DNA of 64,000 nt from NCBI GenBank assembly GCA_964490975.1, contig CAZBEQ010000012.1, positions 1 to 64,000 of the forward strand, written 5' to 3'. This document shows, in pieces, positions 26,168 through 33,995 of this stretch. A program made the position numbers and the translations under genes. A model generated the notes under the pieces. The model saw only the letters and a list, made by a program, of their open reading frames with translations, made no database searches and was not told the origin of the DNA. The first letter of the stretch is position 1, and each line of letters starts with the position of its first letter. This DNA is from DTU013 sp964490975. GTDB lineage: Bacteria; Bacillota; Clostridia; Acetivibrionales; DTU013.

Positions 26168-26652
26168 ATGATACCGGCAGGCCATCCAGACTGGCGAAGG
26201 CAGGTAAAATCATCTGGAGCATTCTTTTTGTACTATACCTCGCATTACTAGTGTACCTTACAATGTACAGCCGATATTATGGACGCGGATATGATCACCG
26301 CAGTATGAACTTTGTTCCATTAAGGACAATCACACAATATTTGAATGCAAACATCAACAGGAACATAATAGTTACTAATCTGCTTGGAAACATAGCAGCA
26401 TTTATGCCTATGGGTTTTTTGCTGCCATTGGTATCAAAAAAATTCAACGGATTCTTCAAAACTGTATTGCTATCGGCAGGATTCTCGTTTGTGATTGAAA
26501 CTGTCCAATATATACTTGCGGTAGGTGCTGCAGACATTGACGATCTGATCCTCAATACCGCTGGCGCTATAATTGGCTTTTTGATATTCTTACTATTCAG
26601 ACTTGTCTTCAATTTAGCATCGTACAAAGATAATAAACATAATCGCACATAA
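26164..26652 (+). CDS. VanZ-family membrane protein
   Basis: A 162-residue protein with four membrane helices and the VanZ pattern: the loop RSMNFVPLRTI, then NLLGNIAAFMPMGFLLPL, FVIETVQYILAVGAADIDDLILNTAGAIIGF. VanZ itself gives low-level teicoplanin resistance by an unknown mechanism, but the family is widespread in Firmicutes without resistance genes, as here. It overlaps the DUF2007 gene by four bases. Confidence 0.85.
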   Translation: MNDTGRPSRLAKAGKIIWSILFVLYLALLVYLTMYSRYYGRGYDHRSMNFVPLRTITQYLNANINRNIIVTNLLGNIAAFMPMGFLLPLVSKKFNGFFKTVLLSAGFSFVIETVQYILAVGAADIDDLILNTAGAIIGFLIFLLFRLVFNLASYKDNKHNRT

Positions 26653-26724
26653 TTTCAATTAGAAATGGGCAATATTTTGTATGATTAAGTGCGAAATGAT
26701 ATAATATTTTTGGAGGTACATTTT

Positions 26725-27492
26725 ATGGATAAGTTAAAATACCAGGAAGGCGTTGTTGTAACTGCTACAGGGCTTAAGCAGAATCTGGGCAAATATATGG
26801 ATCTGGTCGAACAGCAAAATGATGTTGTAATTACAAAAAACGGAGCAAAGATTGCGAGGTTGACTCCATATATAACGGATATCGAACAATATTTCACCGT
26901 CAGAGAAAAGGCACTGGACTACCAGTATGGCGGGAAAAAGGTTTCATATGAAGAATTCATGTCGATATATGAAAACAGCACACTGAGGATGGAATACATC
27001 AATGGCGAGATATATCTGCTGGGCTCTCCGACCATTGGCCATCAGGATATTCTTGGAAGGCTCTATTTGATTTTTAATAAATATTTTGAAGGAAAGAAAT
27101 GCAGGGTTTTTCTTGCTCCTTTCGATGCCCATTTCTGGAAGAAGGATTTCAAGGAGCCTGATGTGATGCAGCCGGATGTACTTGTAGCATGCGACCTGGA
27201 GGGCAATGTCATCGAAAAGGGGAAATACATGGGTACGCCGTCACTGGTGATCGAGATACTGTCCGAAAGCACACGCACAAAAGATATGGTCGACAAGCTG
27301 AACACATATATGCTTTCCGGAGTAAAGGAATATTGGGTCATAGATACAAAGCAGGAAATGATCATGATATATGATTTTGCTGACCGTGGTATCGATTATC
27401 TGAAGCTTTACAATAAGGGTGATACAGCGGCTTCAATAGCTTTCAACGGCTTGTCTGCAGACGTCGCTGCTTTGTTCAGTGATTTGTTGTAA
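26725..27492 (+). CDS. Phd/YefM-type antitoxin domain fused to an Uma2 nuclease domain
   Basis: A 255-residue two-domain protein. Residues about 8-55 (VVVTATGLKQNLGKYMDLVE and VVITKNGAKIARLTPY) match the Phd/YefM antitoxin DNA-binding fold. Residues about 70-255 match the Uma2/DUF820 PD-(D/E)XK-like fold, with RMEYINGEIYLLGSPT, VMQPDVLVAC, PSLVIEILSES (catalytic Glu) and VKEYWVID (Lys and Asp). The start is the ATG at 26725 after TGGAGG. Neighbours are unrelated and no separate toxin gene is present, so the fusion could be an autoregulated nuclease or a self-contained toxin-antitoxin. Confidence 0.8.
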   Translation: MDKLKYQEGVVVTATGLKQNLGKYMDLVEQQNDVVITKNGAKIARLTPYITDIEQYFTVREKALDYQYGGKKVSYEEFMSIYENSTLRMEYINGEIYLLGSPTIGHQDILGRLYLIFNKYFEGKKCRVFLAPFDAHFWKKDFKEPDVMQPDVLVACDLEGNVIEKGKYMGTPSLVIEILSESTRTKDMVDKLNTYMLSGVKEYWVIDTKQEMIMIYDFADRGIDYLKLYNKGDTAASIAFNGLSADVAALFSDLL

Positions 27493-27587
27493 AGCAAAAT
27501 TAAGTTAGTGGGAACAAATCAATGATCTCAAATGTCAAAAGATATATGAACCAGTACCCATATATCTTTCTGTTTGGAGGGGATCCC

Positions 27588-28091
27588 ATGAGGTCTGTAA
27601 GTAAAACAATTTTATGTATCATTGCTGTTTTCATGTCTTTGCCTGCAGCGGCCTATGCAAACTCTTCGTGGCATTGGGTCACTGTGAGCCCGATGACTGT
27701 ATTCCCACTGGCGGTTATTTTGACGCTGTTGATAGAAACGTACTCAGTTACGAAATTTGGAAAGGTTGATAATCATAAAAGAGCATTAATTGTAATAGGC
27801 TTTGCAAATCTACTTTCGTTCCTTGCACCATATCTCGAAAGGGCTAACCGTTTTACAGCTGTAACTGGTGGGTTCTCACTGTCAGCCGCCTTCAACAAGG
27901 GACCATATTATATTGTTTTCTCCGGGTCTTTGTTGCTTACAGTCATAGTTGAACTGCCGGTAGTGTTTTTCCTTCTCAGGAAAAACACCATGAACAGACG
28001 AAATCTTATTCTGTCTATAATACTATCGAATATTGTAACAACAAGTCTTGTTGCAGTCATGGAACGCCTTATCTGCATCGGCAGATGGTAA
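27588..28091 (+). CDS. multi-pass membrane protein, unknown function
   Basis: A 167-residue protein with a signal peptide-like start (MRSVSKTILCIIAVFMSLPAAAYA) and then about four membrane helices. The start is placed at the ATG at 27588 behind TTTGGAGGGG rather than at an upstream ATG at 27522. The segment SSWHWVTVSPMTVFPLAVILTLL and the FFLLRKNTMNRRNL loop are the only notable blocks. No family recognised; it is followed by the YfbK-like gene but separated from it by a new promoter. Confidence 0.6.
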   Translation: MRSVSKTILCIIAVFMSLPAAAYANSSWHWVTVSPMTVFPLAVILTLLIETYSVTKFGKVDNHKRALIVIGFANLLSFLAPYLERANRFTAVTGGFSLSAAFNKGPYYIVFSGSLLLTVIVELPVVFFLLRKNTMNRRNLILSIILSNIVTTSLVAVMERLICIGRW

Positions 28092-28155
28092 TGCCGATTT
28101 GATTGAGACTGAAACACATCACTAATATCCTAAATTGCAAAAAAATAAAAAATAT

Positions 28156-28181
28156 GGAACTTTAAAGCAACTCCTCCCGTC
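28156..28181 (+). promoter_or_regulatory. ECF sigma factor-type promoter
   Basis: GGAAC (28156-28160) and CGTC (28178-28181) separated by 17 bases match the usual -35/-10 consensus of ECF sigma factors. No sigma-A boxes are seen in the same place. The transcript would start about 35 bases before the YfbK-like gene. Confidence 0.55.
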
Positions 28182-28229
28182 TGATTATATATAGAGAGAG
28201 AAATAAATATAAAAGGGAGGAAACAAAAA

Positions 28230-30017
28230 ATGAAAAAGAAAGGAAAGGCTTTACTGGCAGTAATTATGTGTGCAGCTATGGCATTTGCTATGACAGCATG
28301 CGGAGGCTCGCAAAAAAGTCCATCTACAGAGGCTTTGCGTTCAAATGAAAGTAACGTGAATTATTCCATGACAGAAGAACAGGAAATGGAAACACCTGCT
28401 GAAGCGCCGGCAGAAACACCGGCAGAAACACCTGCAGAAACACCTGCTGAAGCACTGGCAGAAGCACCGGCAGTGACGGCACCTGCGGAAACACCAGCAC
28501 CTGAACTGATGAATGCACCTATGGGGGAAGTCGACAGGTTGATGAAGGTGGCAGCAGACACAACCATGGCAGATGGAACAGCTCCTGATTTAATAACAAA
28601 TGAAACGGAATTCAATACTGAAGAGTACAAAACCATAGAAGAGAACCGTTTGCAGAAAGTCAGCATGTCACCGCTTTCCACTTTTTCGATAGATGTCGAC
28701 ACTGCATCCTACAGCAATATGAGGCGCTATCTTGAGAATGGACAGCAGCCGCCGGCGGATGCAGTCAGGATCGAAGAGCTGATAAATTATTTTTCTTATG
28801 ATCTTCCTGAACCGGACGGTAACGTGCCGTTTTCTGTGACGACAGAGCTGGCAAAATGTCCGTGGAACGAGGACAATTACCTAGCTATGGTAGCACTCCA
28901 GGGGAAGACTGTTGACAATAAGGAACTTCCAAAGTCCAATCTGGTATTCCTGCTCGATGTCTCCGGTTCCATGGATGAGCCGATGAAGCTGCCATTGCTG
29001 AAGTCTTCATTCAAGCTTCTGGTTGAACAGCTTGGCGAGAACGACAAGGTTTCGATCGTTGTATATGCAGGAGCTTCAGGTGTTATTCTCGAAGGTGCCC
29101 ACGGTGATGAGAAGGAAATGATACTTGAGGCACTGGATGGACTTGAGGCAGGAGGCTCCACGGCAGGCGGCGAAGGAATACAGCTTGCATATAGGATAGT
29201 CAGGGATAACTTTATCACCGGTGGGAACAACCGCGTGATATTAGCCACTGACGGCGATTTCAATGTCGGTGTCAGTAGCGAGGGCGAACTGACCAGAATG
29301 ATAGAGAAAAAGAGAAAGGAAGGAATCTTTCTTAGTGTACTTGGTTTCGGTACAGGAAACATAAAGGACAACAAGATGGAAGCGCTGGCCGACAAGGGAA
29401 ATGGCAACTACGCATATATTGACAGCCTTATGGAGGCGAAAAAAGTCATGGTCAGTGAAATGGGAGCTACTCTTCTGACGATAGCCAAGGATGTGAAGAT
29501 ACAGGTCGAATTCAATCCTGCAAAGGTGAAGGAATACCGCCTGGCCGGCTATGACAACCGAATGCTGCGCAATGAGGATTTTGATGATGATACCAGGGAT
29601 GCGGGAGAGATAGGAGCCGGTCATAATGTCATTGCTTTCTATGAGGTGGTGCCTTGCAGGAACGGTGAGTATATAGAAAAATCTCAATTAAAGTATCAGT
29701 CAGCTGATGCTCGGCAGGAGTGGGAGAATGAATGGATGGAAGTAAGGCTCCGTTATAAGGAACCGAACTCCGATGTTAGTGAGAAAAAAGTACATACTAT
29801 TACAGACCAAAATATCACAAATGATCCGTCGGATAATTTTGTATTCGCATCAGCAGTTGCCGAATTCGGACTGCTTTTACGAGACTCGCAGTATAAAGGA
29901 ATAGCTTCCTTTGATAGTGTAAAAGGACGAGCTGAGAGTTCGATCGGCAATGATGCCGGGGAATACAGGAGTAATTTCCTGGAGCTTGTTGATAAAGCAA
30001 AAAGTATAATGGATTGA
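28230..30017 (+). CDS. YfbK-like von Willebrand factor A lipoprotein
   Basis: A 595-residue lipoprotein: signal peptide with lipobox ending MTAC (Cys24). Then comes a low-complexity linker of APAETPAE repeats (about 52-90), and the YfbK N-terminal domain (STFSIDVDTASYSNMRRYL, about 148-166). A vWA domain follows with intact MIDAS (LDVSGSM, and TDGDFNVG further on), and then the C-terminal DUF3520 region ending GEYRSNFLELVDKAK. It is exposed on the outer face of the membrane and probably binds a protein partner through a metal ion. The ECF-type promoter suggests expression under envelope stress. GGGAGG precedes the ATG and a strong terminator follows. Confidence 0.88.
   Translation: MKKKGKALLAVIMCAAMAFAMTACGGSQKSPSTEALRSNESNVNYSMTEEQEMETPAEAPAETPAETPAETPAEALAEAPAVTAPAETPAPELMNAPMGEVDRLMKVAADTTMADGTAPDLITNETEFNTEEYKTIEENRLQKVSMSPLSTFSIDVDTASYSNMRRYLENGQQPPADAVRIEELINYFSYDLPEPDGNVPFSVTTELAKCPWNEDNYLAMVALQGKTVDNKELPKSNLVFLLDVSGSMDEPMKLPLLKSSFKLLVEQLGENDKVSIVVYAGASGVILEGAHGDEKEMILEALDGLEAGGSTAGGEGIQLAYRIVRDNFITGGNNRVILATDGDFNVGVSSEGELTRMIEKKRKEGIFLSVLGFGTGNIKDNKMEALADKGNGNYAYIDSLMEAKKVMVSEMGATLLTIAKDVKIQVEFNPAKVKEYRLAGYDNRMLRNEDFDDDTRDAGEIGAGHNVIAFYEVVPCRNGEYIEKSQLKYQSADARQEWENEWMEVRLRYKEPNSDVSEKKVHTITDQNITNDPSDNFVFASAVAEFGLLLRDSQYKGIASFDSVKGRAESSIGNDAGEYRSNFLELVDKAKSIMD
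28395..28500 (+). repeat. imperfect 12-base tandem repeat encoding an Ala-Pro-Glu-Thr linker
   Basis: Units related to GCACCGGCAGAAAC recur about eight times and encode APAET/PAEA repeats inside the lipoprotein linker. The array may vary in length between strains. Confidence 0.6.
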
Positions 30018-30020
30018 CGT

Positions 30021-30064
30021 TTTTAAACCCGGCTGCCCACTTTATGTGGGAGCCGGGTTTAAAA
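30021..30064 (+). terminator. terminator of the vWA lipoprotein gene
   Basis: AAACCCGGCTGCCCAC paired with GTGGG-AGCCGGGTTT around a short TTTAT loop, followed by AAAATTT; flanked on the left by a T-run, so it may work in both directions. Confidence 0.8.
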
Positions 30065-30177
30065 TTTAGGCAGGTTTTTTGCGTGTGTGGCAGCACTGCA
30101 ACCTATGGATAAAAATATTGAAAACTGCTATAATAGTTCACATATATAATAGATGTTTAGATAAAGGTGGCTGTATT

Positions 30178-30852
30178 ATGGATAATAATTTAAAGTCAAT
30201 AATTGAGAAAAGAATATCCAAAACGATAAAGAATCTTGAAAAAAACAACATGCAAGCTTTCTATGTTGAATCAAAGGCTGATGCTGTGAACAAGGTTGCA
30301 GAATTGATGAAGGAAGGCGAGACAGTTTTTTCAGGAGGTTCTATGACGCTGTTTGAATGCGGAGTGATCGAACACCTTCGTTCAGGTAGGTACAATTTTC
30401 AGGATCGTTATGCAGAAGGCCTATCCAGAAACGAAATTGAAGAAATATACAGGAAGGCCTTTTTTGCAGACACTTACCTTTGCAGTACCAATGCGGTTAC
30501 AGAGAACGGAGAGCTTTACAACGTGGATGGTAACGGCAACAGAGTTGCAGCCATTTGTTTCGGCCCCAAATCTGTGATCATAGTTGCAGGGTATAATAAG
30601 ATAGTTGATGATATCGATGCCGCAGTGAGCAGGGTAAAGAGAATAGCTGCGCCTGCCAATACTGTGAGGCTTTCGGGTAAGACTTATTGTAGCGAAAAAG
30701 GGGAGTGTATGTCACTGCAGTCGGGAGAAACCGGTATGACCAGCGGCTGCAGCAGTCCGTCACGTATTTGCTGTAGTTATGTAGTATCCGATTATCAGAA
30801 GGTGAAGGACAGGATAAAGGTTATTATTGTAGGGGAAGAGATGGGATATTAA
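30178..30852 (+). CDS. LUD-domain protein (lactate utilization, LutC/YkgG-like)
   Basis: A 224-residue LUD (DUF162) protein. Family blocks are VFSGGSMTLFECGVIEHL (about 51-68), RKAFFADTYLCSTNAVTENGEL (about 100-121) and PKSVIIVAGYNKIVDDIDAAVSRVKRIAAPAN. The C-terminal part has five extra cysteines (YCSEKGEC and GCSSPSRICC), possibly for a metal site. LutA and LutB are not adjacent, so a role in lactate oxidation is not supported; single LUD proteins are common in clostridia. Start is the ATG at 30178 after AAAGGTGG. Confidence 0.82.
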   Translation: MDNNLKSIIEKRISKTIKNLEKNNMQAFYVESKADAVNKVAELMKEGETVFSGGSMTLFECGVIEHLRSGRYNFQDRYAEGLSRNEIEEIYRKAFFADTYLCSTNAVTENGELYNVDGNGNRVAAICFGPKSVIIVAGYNKIVDDIDAAVSRVKRIAAPANTVRLSGKTYCSEKGECMSLQSGETGMTSGCSSPSRICCSYVVSDYQKVKDRIKVIIVGEEMGY

Positions 30853-30881
30853 ATTAGGCTCAAATTGCTCAGTATTTAACA

Positions 30882-30910
30882 TTGACAATATGGAAAATAT
30901 GTGCAATAAT
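30882..30910 (+). promoter_or_regulatory. sigma-A promoter of the orphan leader
   Basis: TTGACA (30882-30887), 17 bases, AATAAT (30905-30910). It lies 30 bases after the LUD stop and drives only the structured leader and the short GNAT stub. Confidence 0.7.
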
Positions 30911-30929
30911 ACCTGGAAAGTGAGTATGC

Positions 30930-31017
30930 TTAGGTAAAAAACGCCTATAACGATTTTGCGGAACTGAGCAGCATAGGGACGGTACGAGTCCTACACGCAA
31001 GGCATCGACCCTGCGGA
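30930..31017 (+). ncRNA. structured leader RNA, candidate riboswitch of undetermined class
   Basis: Between the promoter and a terminator lies a leader with GCGGAACTGAGCAG, a hairpin TAGGGAC-GGTACGA-GTCCTA, and CACGCAAGG...CCCTGCGG. The CGCA/TGCG and AGG/CCC pairing competes with the 5' side of the terminator, the layout of a transcription-attenuating riboswitch. GAGCAG also occurs in nickel/cobalt (czcD) riboswitches, and the size and layout would also allow guanidine-IV; neither could be assigned from the sequence. Confidence 0.5.
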
Positions 31018-31048
31018 GTCACTCTTTTGAGTGATTTCGCGGGGTTTT
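31009..31048 (+). terminator. terminator of the orphan leader
   Basis: CCCTGCG-GAG-TCACTC-TTTT-GAGTGA-TTT-CGCGGGG followed by TTTT. It lies between the leader and the translation start at 31079. Confidence 0.8.
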
Positions 31049-31078
31049 CCGATTCTATGAAAAATGTGGAGGTGGCTT

Positions 31079-31132
31079 ATGATACGTGTGTTAAACAATA
31101 GTGACAAACCGACTGTAATGGACTACATCTAG
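31079..31132 (+). pseudogene. 17-codon N-terminal stub of a GNAT acetyltransferase
   Basis: An ATG behind TGGAGGTGG opens MIRVLNNSDKPTVMDYI and then meets TAG. The peptide resembles the first residues of clostridial GNAT acetyltransferases (MIRxLNxxDKxxVxxYL). No further GNAT sequence follows before the chromate-transporter terminator. The regulatory leader is intact while its target gene is gone. Confidence 0.5.
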
Positions 31133-31155
31133 AGAAATGAGACAGAGACCCCTTT

Positions 31156-31181
31156 AAAAAATTCCGGTATTATTGCCGGAA
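31156..31181 (-). terminator. terminator of the chromate transporter operon
   Basis: Read on the minus strand: TTCCGG-CAATAATA-CCGGAA followed by TTTTTT, about 70 bases after the stop at 31251. Confidence 0.75.
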
Positions 31182-31250
31182 GATTATTGATATCAAGTGT
31201 TCATGTTCTTACTTCCACTGTCGTTTATGATAACTCCCAAAGAGCTGTTA

Positions 31251-31817
31251 CTATAGGATAAATCCATATATTACAACGCCCACAGCGCCGGCAATAAGCA
31301 TTACGTATATAGGGTTAAGCTTGAATTTTTTCAGCAGGAACAGGCTGACAGCAAAAAGTCCTACAGCAATAAAATTCAGATCAGATAAACTGAAATTAAA
31401 ATTTTCTTTACCGAAAAAGGCAGTCAGCATTATTGAAAGCCCCGAGGTTGCTATCAGTGCAACGACTGCCGGACGAAGACCTTTTATAATTCCCTGTACC
31501 AGGGTGAGCCCCTTGAACCTGTAATACAGTATCGCAAGTATCAGTACGATGATACAAGATGGGGTGACGCATCCTACTGTAGCGATTATTGCACCTGGTA
31601 AGCCGCCTATTTTGGTGCCGACAAAGGTGGATGCATTAATAGCGATGGGACCAGGAGTCATCTGCGATATCGTAAGAACGTCCATAAACTCTGTTGGAGT
31701 CAGCCATGAATGTATCTCGATCACCTGTTCCTGGATCAGCGGGAGGGAAGCATAGCCACCGCCGAAGCTCAACAGTCCGACCAGAAAAAAGCTCCAGAAC
31801 AATTGAAGGTATATCAA
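31251..31817 (-). CDS. chromate transporter, half-size subunit
   Basis: A 188-residue CHR-family membrane protein: FGGGYASLPLIQEQV near the N-terminus, then the signature TPGPIAINASTFVGTKIGG, and five to six helices. Half-size CHR proteins work as pairs; the partner is encoded directly upstream with a 4-base overlap. Known members expel chromate, but in anaerobes the natural substrate may be sulfate or another oxyanion. Confidence 0.85.
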   Translation of the reverse strand: MIYLQLFWSFFLVGLLSFGGGYASLPLIQEQVIEIHSWLTPTEFMDVLTISQMTPGPIAINASTFVGTKIGGLPGAIIATVGCVTPSCIIVLILAILYYRFKGLTLVQGIIKGLRPAVVALIATSGLSIMLTAFFGKENFNFSLSDLNFIAVGLFAVSLFLLKKFKLNPIYVMLIAGAVGVVIYGFIL

Positions 31818-32413
31818 TCTGATCCCTCCTTTGTGCTGGCTTTATTTTCTGTATCCGGTTTCTGCCTGGTGCGTAAAGTTGTATAGACCCCTAAAGCTCC
31901 GCATATCAGGAGGATAATTACGATATTGATATCAAATAGTGAAGCTGCTATAAATGAAAGCACCATAACTATAACGGGCAGGATGCGCTTGTCTTTTATT
32001 ATCTTGGCAGCCATGCCTATTACTACATCAGCGATTACTGCAGCTACTCCTGCCTGCATTCCTTTGAGCAGCGACTGTATTATGTGATTATCACGGAATG
32101 CTATGTAAAAAAAAGATATGATGGTAATAGTTACCAGTGGCGGAAGTACTGTACCAAACACTGTTAGCAGTGCTCCGGGTACACCTGCCAATCTGTAGCC
32201 TACCAGGATCGATGTGTTAATGGCGATAGGACCCGGTGCTGACTGACCTATTGCAACCAGGTCAAGCATTTCATCCTCATCTATCCATTTCAGTTCCTTT
32301 ACGAACCTTTTTTGCATAAGCGGTACAATAACATAGCCCCCGCCAAATGTAAATGCGCTTAATGTAAATGTCGAAAAAAACAGTTTCCAATAAAAGCGCT
32401 TGTCCTTTTTCAC
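31814..32413 (-). CDS. chromate transporter, half-size subunit
   Basis: A 199-residue CHR-family protein, first gene of the pair. It shows FGGGYVIVPLMQKRFV and APGPIAINTSILVGYRLAG at the positions matching its partner, and a charged C-terminal tail (TRQKPDTENKASTK). The two subunits are diverged copies and should insert with opposite topology. A GGAG lies upstream of the start. Confidence 0.85.
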   Translation of the reverse strand: MKKDKRFYWKLFFSTFTLSAFTFGGGYVIVPLMQKRFVKELKWIDEDEMLDLVAIGQSAPGPIAINTSILVGYRLAGVPGALLTVFGTVLPPLVTITIISFFYIAFRDNHIIQSLLKGMQAGVAAVIADVVIGMAAKIIKDKRILPVIVMVLSFIAASLFDINIVIILLICGALGVYTTLRTRQKPDTENKASTKEGSD

Positions 32414-32499
32414 ACTAATTCTCCTCTGCTGTATATAAGAAACATGCTTTTATTAGTATACTTAAAAAAACAAGCAATGCATATGCTTTTTTAAAATTT

Positions 32500-32537
32500 A
32501 ATGAACGAAGGGCAAAGAAGCTGCCACTTCGTTCATT
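32500..32537 (-). terminator. probable terminator of the ferredoxin gene
   Basis: Arms AATGAACGAA (32500-32509) and TTCGTTCATT (32528-32537) with an inner GGCA/TGCC pairing. On the minus strand it follows the ferredoxin stop by 4 bases and is followed by an A/T-rich tract. Confidence 0.6.
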
Positions 32538-32541
32538 AATG

Positions 32542-32730
32542 CTACTCAACCTTTATTACTGAGACCGGGCACCCTTCTTCAGCTTCTTTGGCGCACCCCT
32601 CAGCATCCTTCGGCACTTCATCTACATATACCTCAGCAAGTCCGTCGTCAGCCATGCGAAATACTTCGGGACAGGTGTTTGCGCAAAGCTCACAGGCGAT
32701 GCAGCCTTCTCTGTCAATTGTTGCTTTCAT
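32542..32730 (-). CDS. single-cluster [4Fe-4S] ferredoxin
   Basis: A 62-residue ferredoxin. Cys10, Cys13 and Cys16 (GCIACELC) and Cys54 (GCPVSV) can hold one [4Fe-4S] cluster. Cys20 and Cys46 occupy the places that form a disulfide in Thermotoga maritima and Desulfovibrio monocluster ferredoxins. The many acidic residues fit a low-potential electron carrier. AGGAGG precedes the ATG. It is a single gene between the chromate operon and the DUF4846 gene. Confidence 0.9.
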   Translation of the reverse strand: MKATIDREGCIACELCANTCPEVFRMADDGLAEVYVDEVPKDAEGCAKEAEEGCPVSVIKVE

Positions 32731-32930
32731 TGGAAAACCTCCTTTAAACGGGAATTCAGCTGTTATCTCTTAACATATTATGCCGTAAATTGCGATTTTT
32801 ATTTTGTATGTGGAAGAATATTATTACCAACGTTATTTAGCAATGAAACAATTTTTGTTATTATTCCGTCAATATGTTTTAGAAGTATATGTTATGACGA
32901 CAATGCAGGTATAAAGAGAAAGGTATGCAA

Positions 32931-33995
32931 ATGAGAAAGAAGAGTATTGCGGTAATTGCATTAGTGATAACAGTTCTGACCTTGTCAATTATTCTTCTGT
33001 TTTTGCTCAAAGGCAATGATGGCAGGACGGGGCAGGACATAGAAGTTAGCCAGGACACAGAAGCAGGACAGGACATAGAAGTTAGCCAGGATAGGCAACC
33101 TGCGTATGATGAGCAAGTCAAGGCTATATCACCTGAAAAAACTGCAGGAATATCAGATAGTCGGATGGATACATCAGAAAGCGACCTGCCAACTGAAATT
33201 AACGGCGCAGACGACAGTGATTTCAGTGTGAAGGATGTTTCACTGATAAATGAGGAGGGGTTGACTGAAGCTGAGAGGATATTGCCGCCGGATGGCTTTG
33301 ATCGTGTAACACTGGAAGAGGGTTCTTTCTGCGAATATTTGAGAAATTTACCGCTTAAGCCCCAAGGATCGCCTGTCAGATACTATGACGGAAGTATAAA
33401 ACCATGGGATGTGCACGTTGCCGTCATTGACCTGGATGTGGGGAAAAGGGATCTGCAGCAATGTGCTGATGCAGTGATGAGGCTAAGGGCTGAGTATCTA
33501 TATTCAAAAAAACTATATGATCAGATACATTTCAACTTTACCAATGGCTTTAATGCAGAGTATAAAAAATGGATGGACGGATACAGGATAAAAGTCACAG
33601 GCAATAAAGCAGTCTGGGTGAAGCAGGGGAGTAGCGGGACAGATTATGAAAGCTTCAGGAAATACCTTGATGTCGTGTTTGCTTATGCTGGCACCCTTTC
33701 TCTGTCAAAGGAGATGGAAAATATCGAACTGAAGGATATCCGTACCGGAGATGTGTTTTTAAAAGGAGGTTCTCCAGGACACTGTGTTATTGTATTGGAT
33801 ATGGCTGAAAATCCACAGACAGGTGAAAAGGTTTTCCTGACAGCTCAGAGTTATATGCCTGCGCAGGATATCCATATACTAAAGAATCCATCAAATGAAG
33901 GCGGAAATCCATGGTACCCGCTTGATTTCGGGGACGAACTGGTGACTCCGGAGTGGACTTTTTCAAAGGATCAGGTTTACCGCTTCACAGACTAG
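32931..33995 (+). CDS. DUF4846 membrane-anchored protein
   Basis: A 354-residue protein with an N-terminal membrane anchor (IAVIALVITVLTLSIILLFLL, about residues 5-25), a low-complexity acidic linker with a repeated GQDIEVSQD unit, and a DUF4846 domain over about residues 95-354. Blocks seen: GSFCEYLRNLPLKP, RYYDGSIKP, LRAEYLYSKKLYDQIHFNFTNG, GDVFLKGGSPGHCVIVLDMA, TAQSYMPAQDIHILKNP. The His and Cys of PGHCVIVLD are suggestive of an NlpC-like catalytic site, though this is not proven. Start chosen at 32931 because GAAAGG is 7 bases before it. Confidence 0.78.
   Translation: MRKKSIAVIALVITVLTLSIILLFLLKGNDGRTGQDIEVSQDTEAGQDIEVSQDRQPAYDEQVKAISPEKTAGISDSRMDTSESDLPTEINGADDSDFSVKDVSLINEEGLTEAERILPPDGFDRVTLEEGSFCEYLRNLPLKPQGSPVRYYDGSIKPWDVHVAVIDLDVGKRDLQQCADAVMRLRAEYLYSKKLYDQIHFNFTNGFNAEYKKWMDGYRIKVTGNKAVWVKQGSSGTDYESFRKYLDVVFAYAGTLSLSKEMENIELKDIRTGDVFLKGGSPGHCVIVLDMAENPQTGEKVFLTAQSYMPAQDIHILKNPSNEGGNPWYPLDFGDELVTPEWTFSKDQVYRFTD
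33033..33091 (+). repeat. 23-bp direct repeat inside the DUF4846 linker
   Basis: The same 23 bases, starting CAGGACATAGAAG, occur at 33033-33055 and 33069-33091, exactly 36 bases (12 codons) apart, duplicating the GQDIEVSQD unit in frame. Confidence 0.6.

Noticed and set aside
28395..28500. Possible CRISPR-like repeats
   Set aside because: Units are contiguous, without spacers, and are in frame as a protein linker.
28361..28702. Ala/Ser-rich leftward frame opposite the vWA lipoprotein
   Set aside because: It is the mirror of the APAET repeats and has no start signals.
30939..31048. T-box leader
   Set aside because: The AGGGACGGTACGAG block only loosely recalls the T-box TGGNACCGCG sequence and no specifier-loop architecture or aminoacyl-tRNA-related gene is present.
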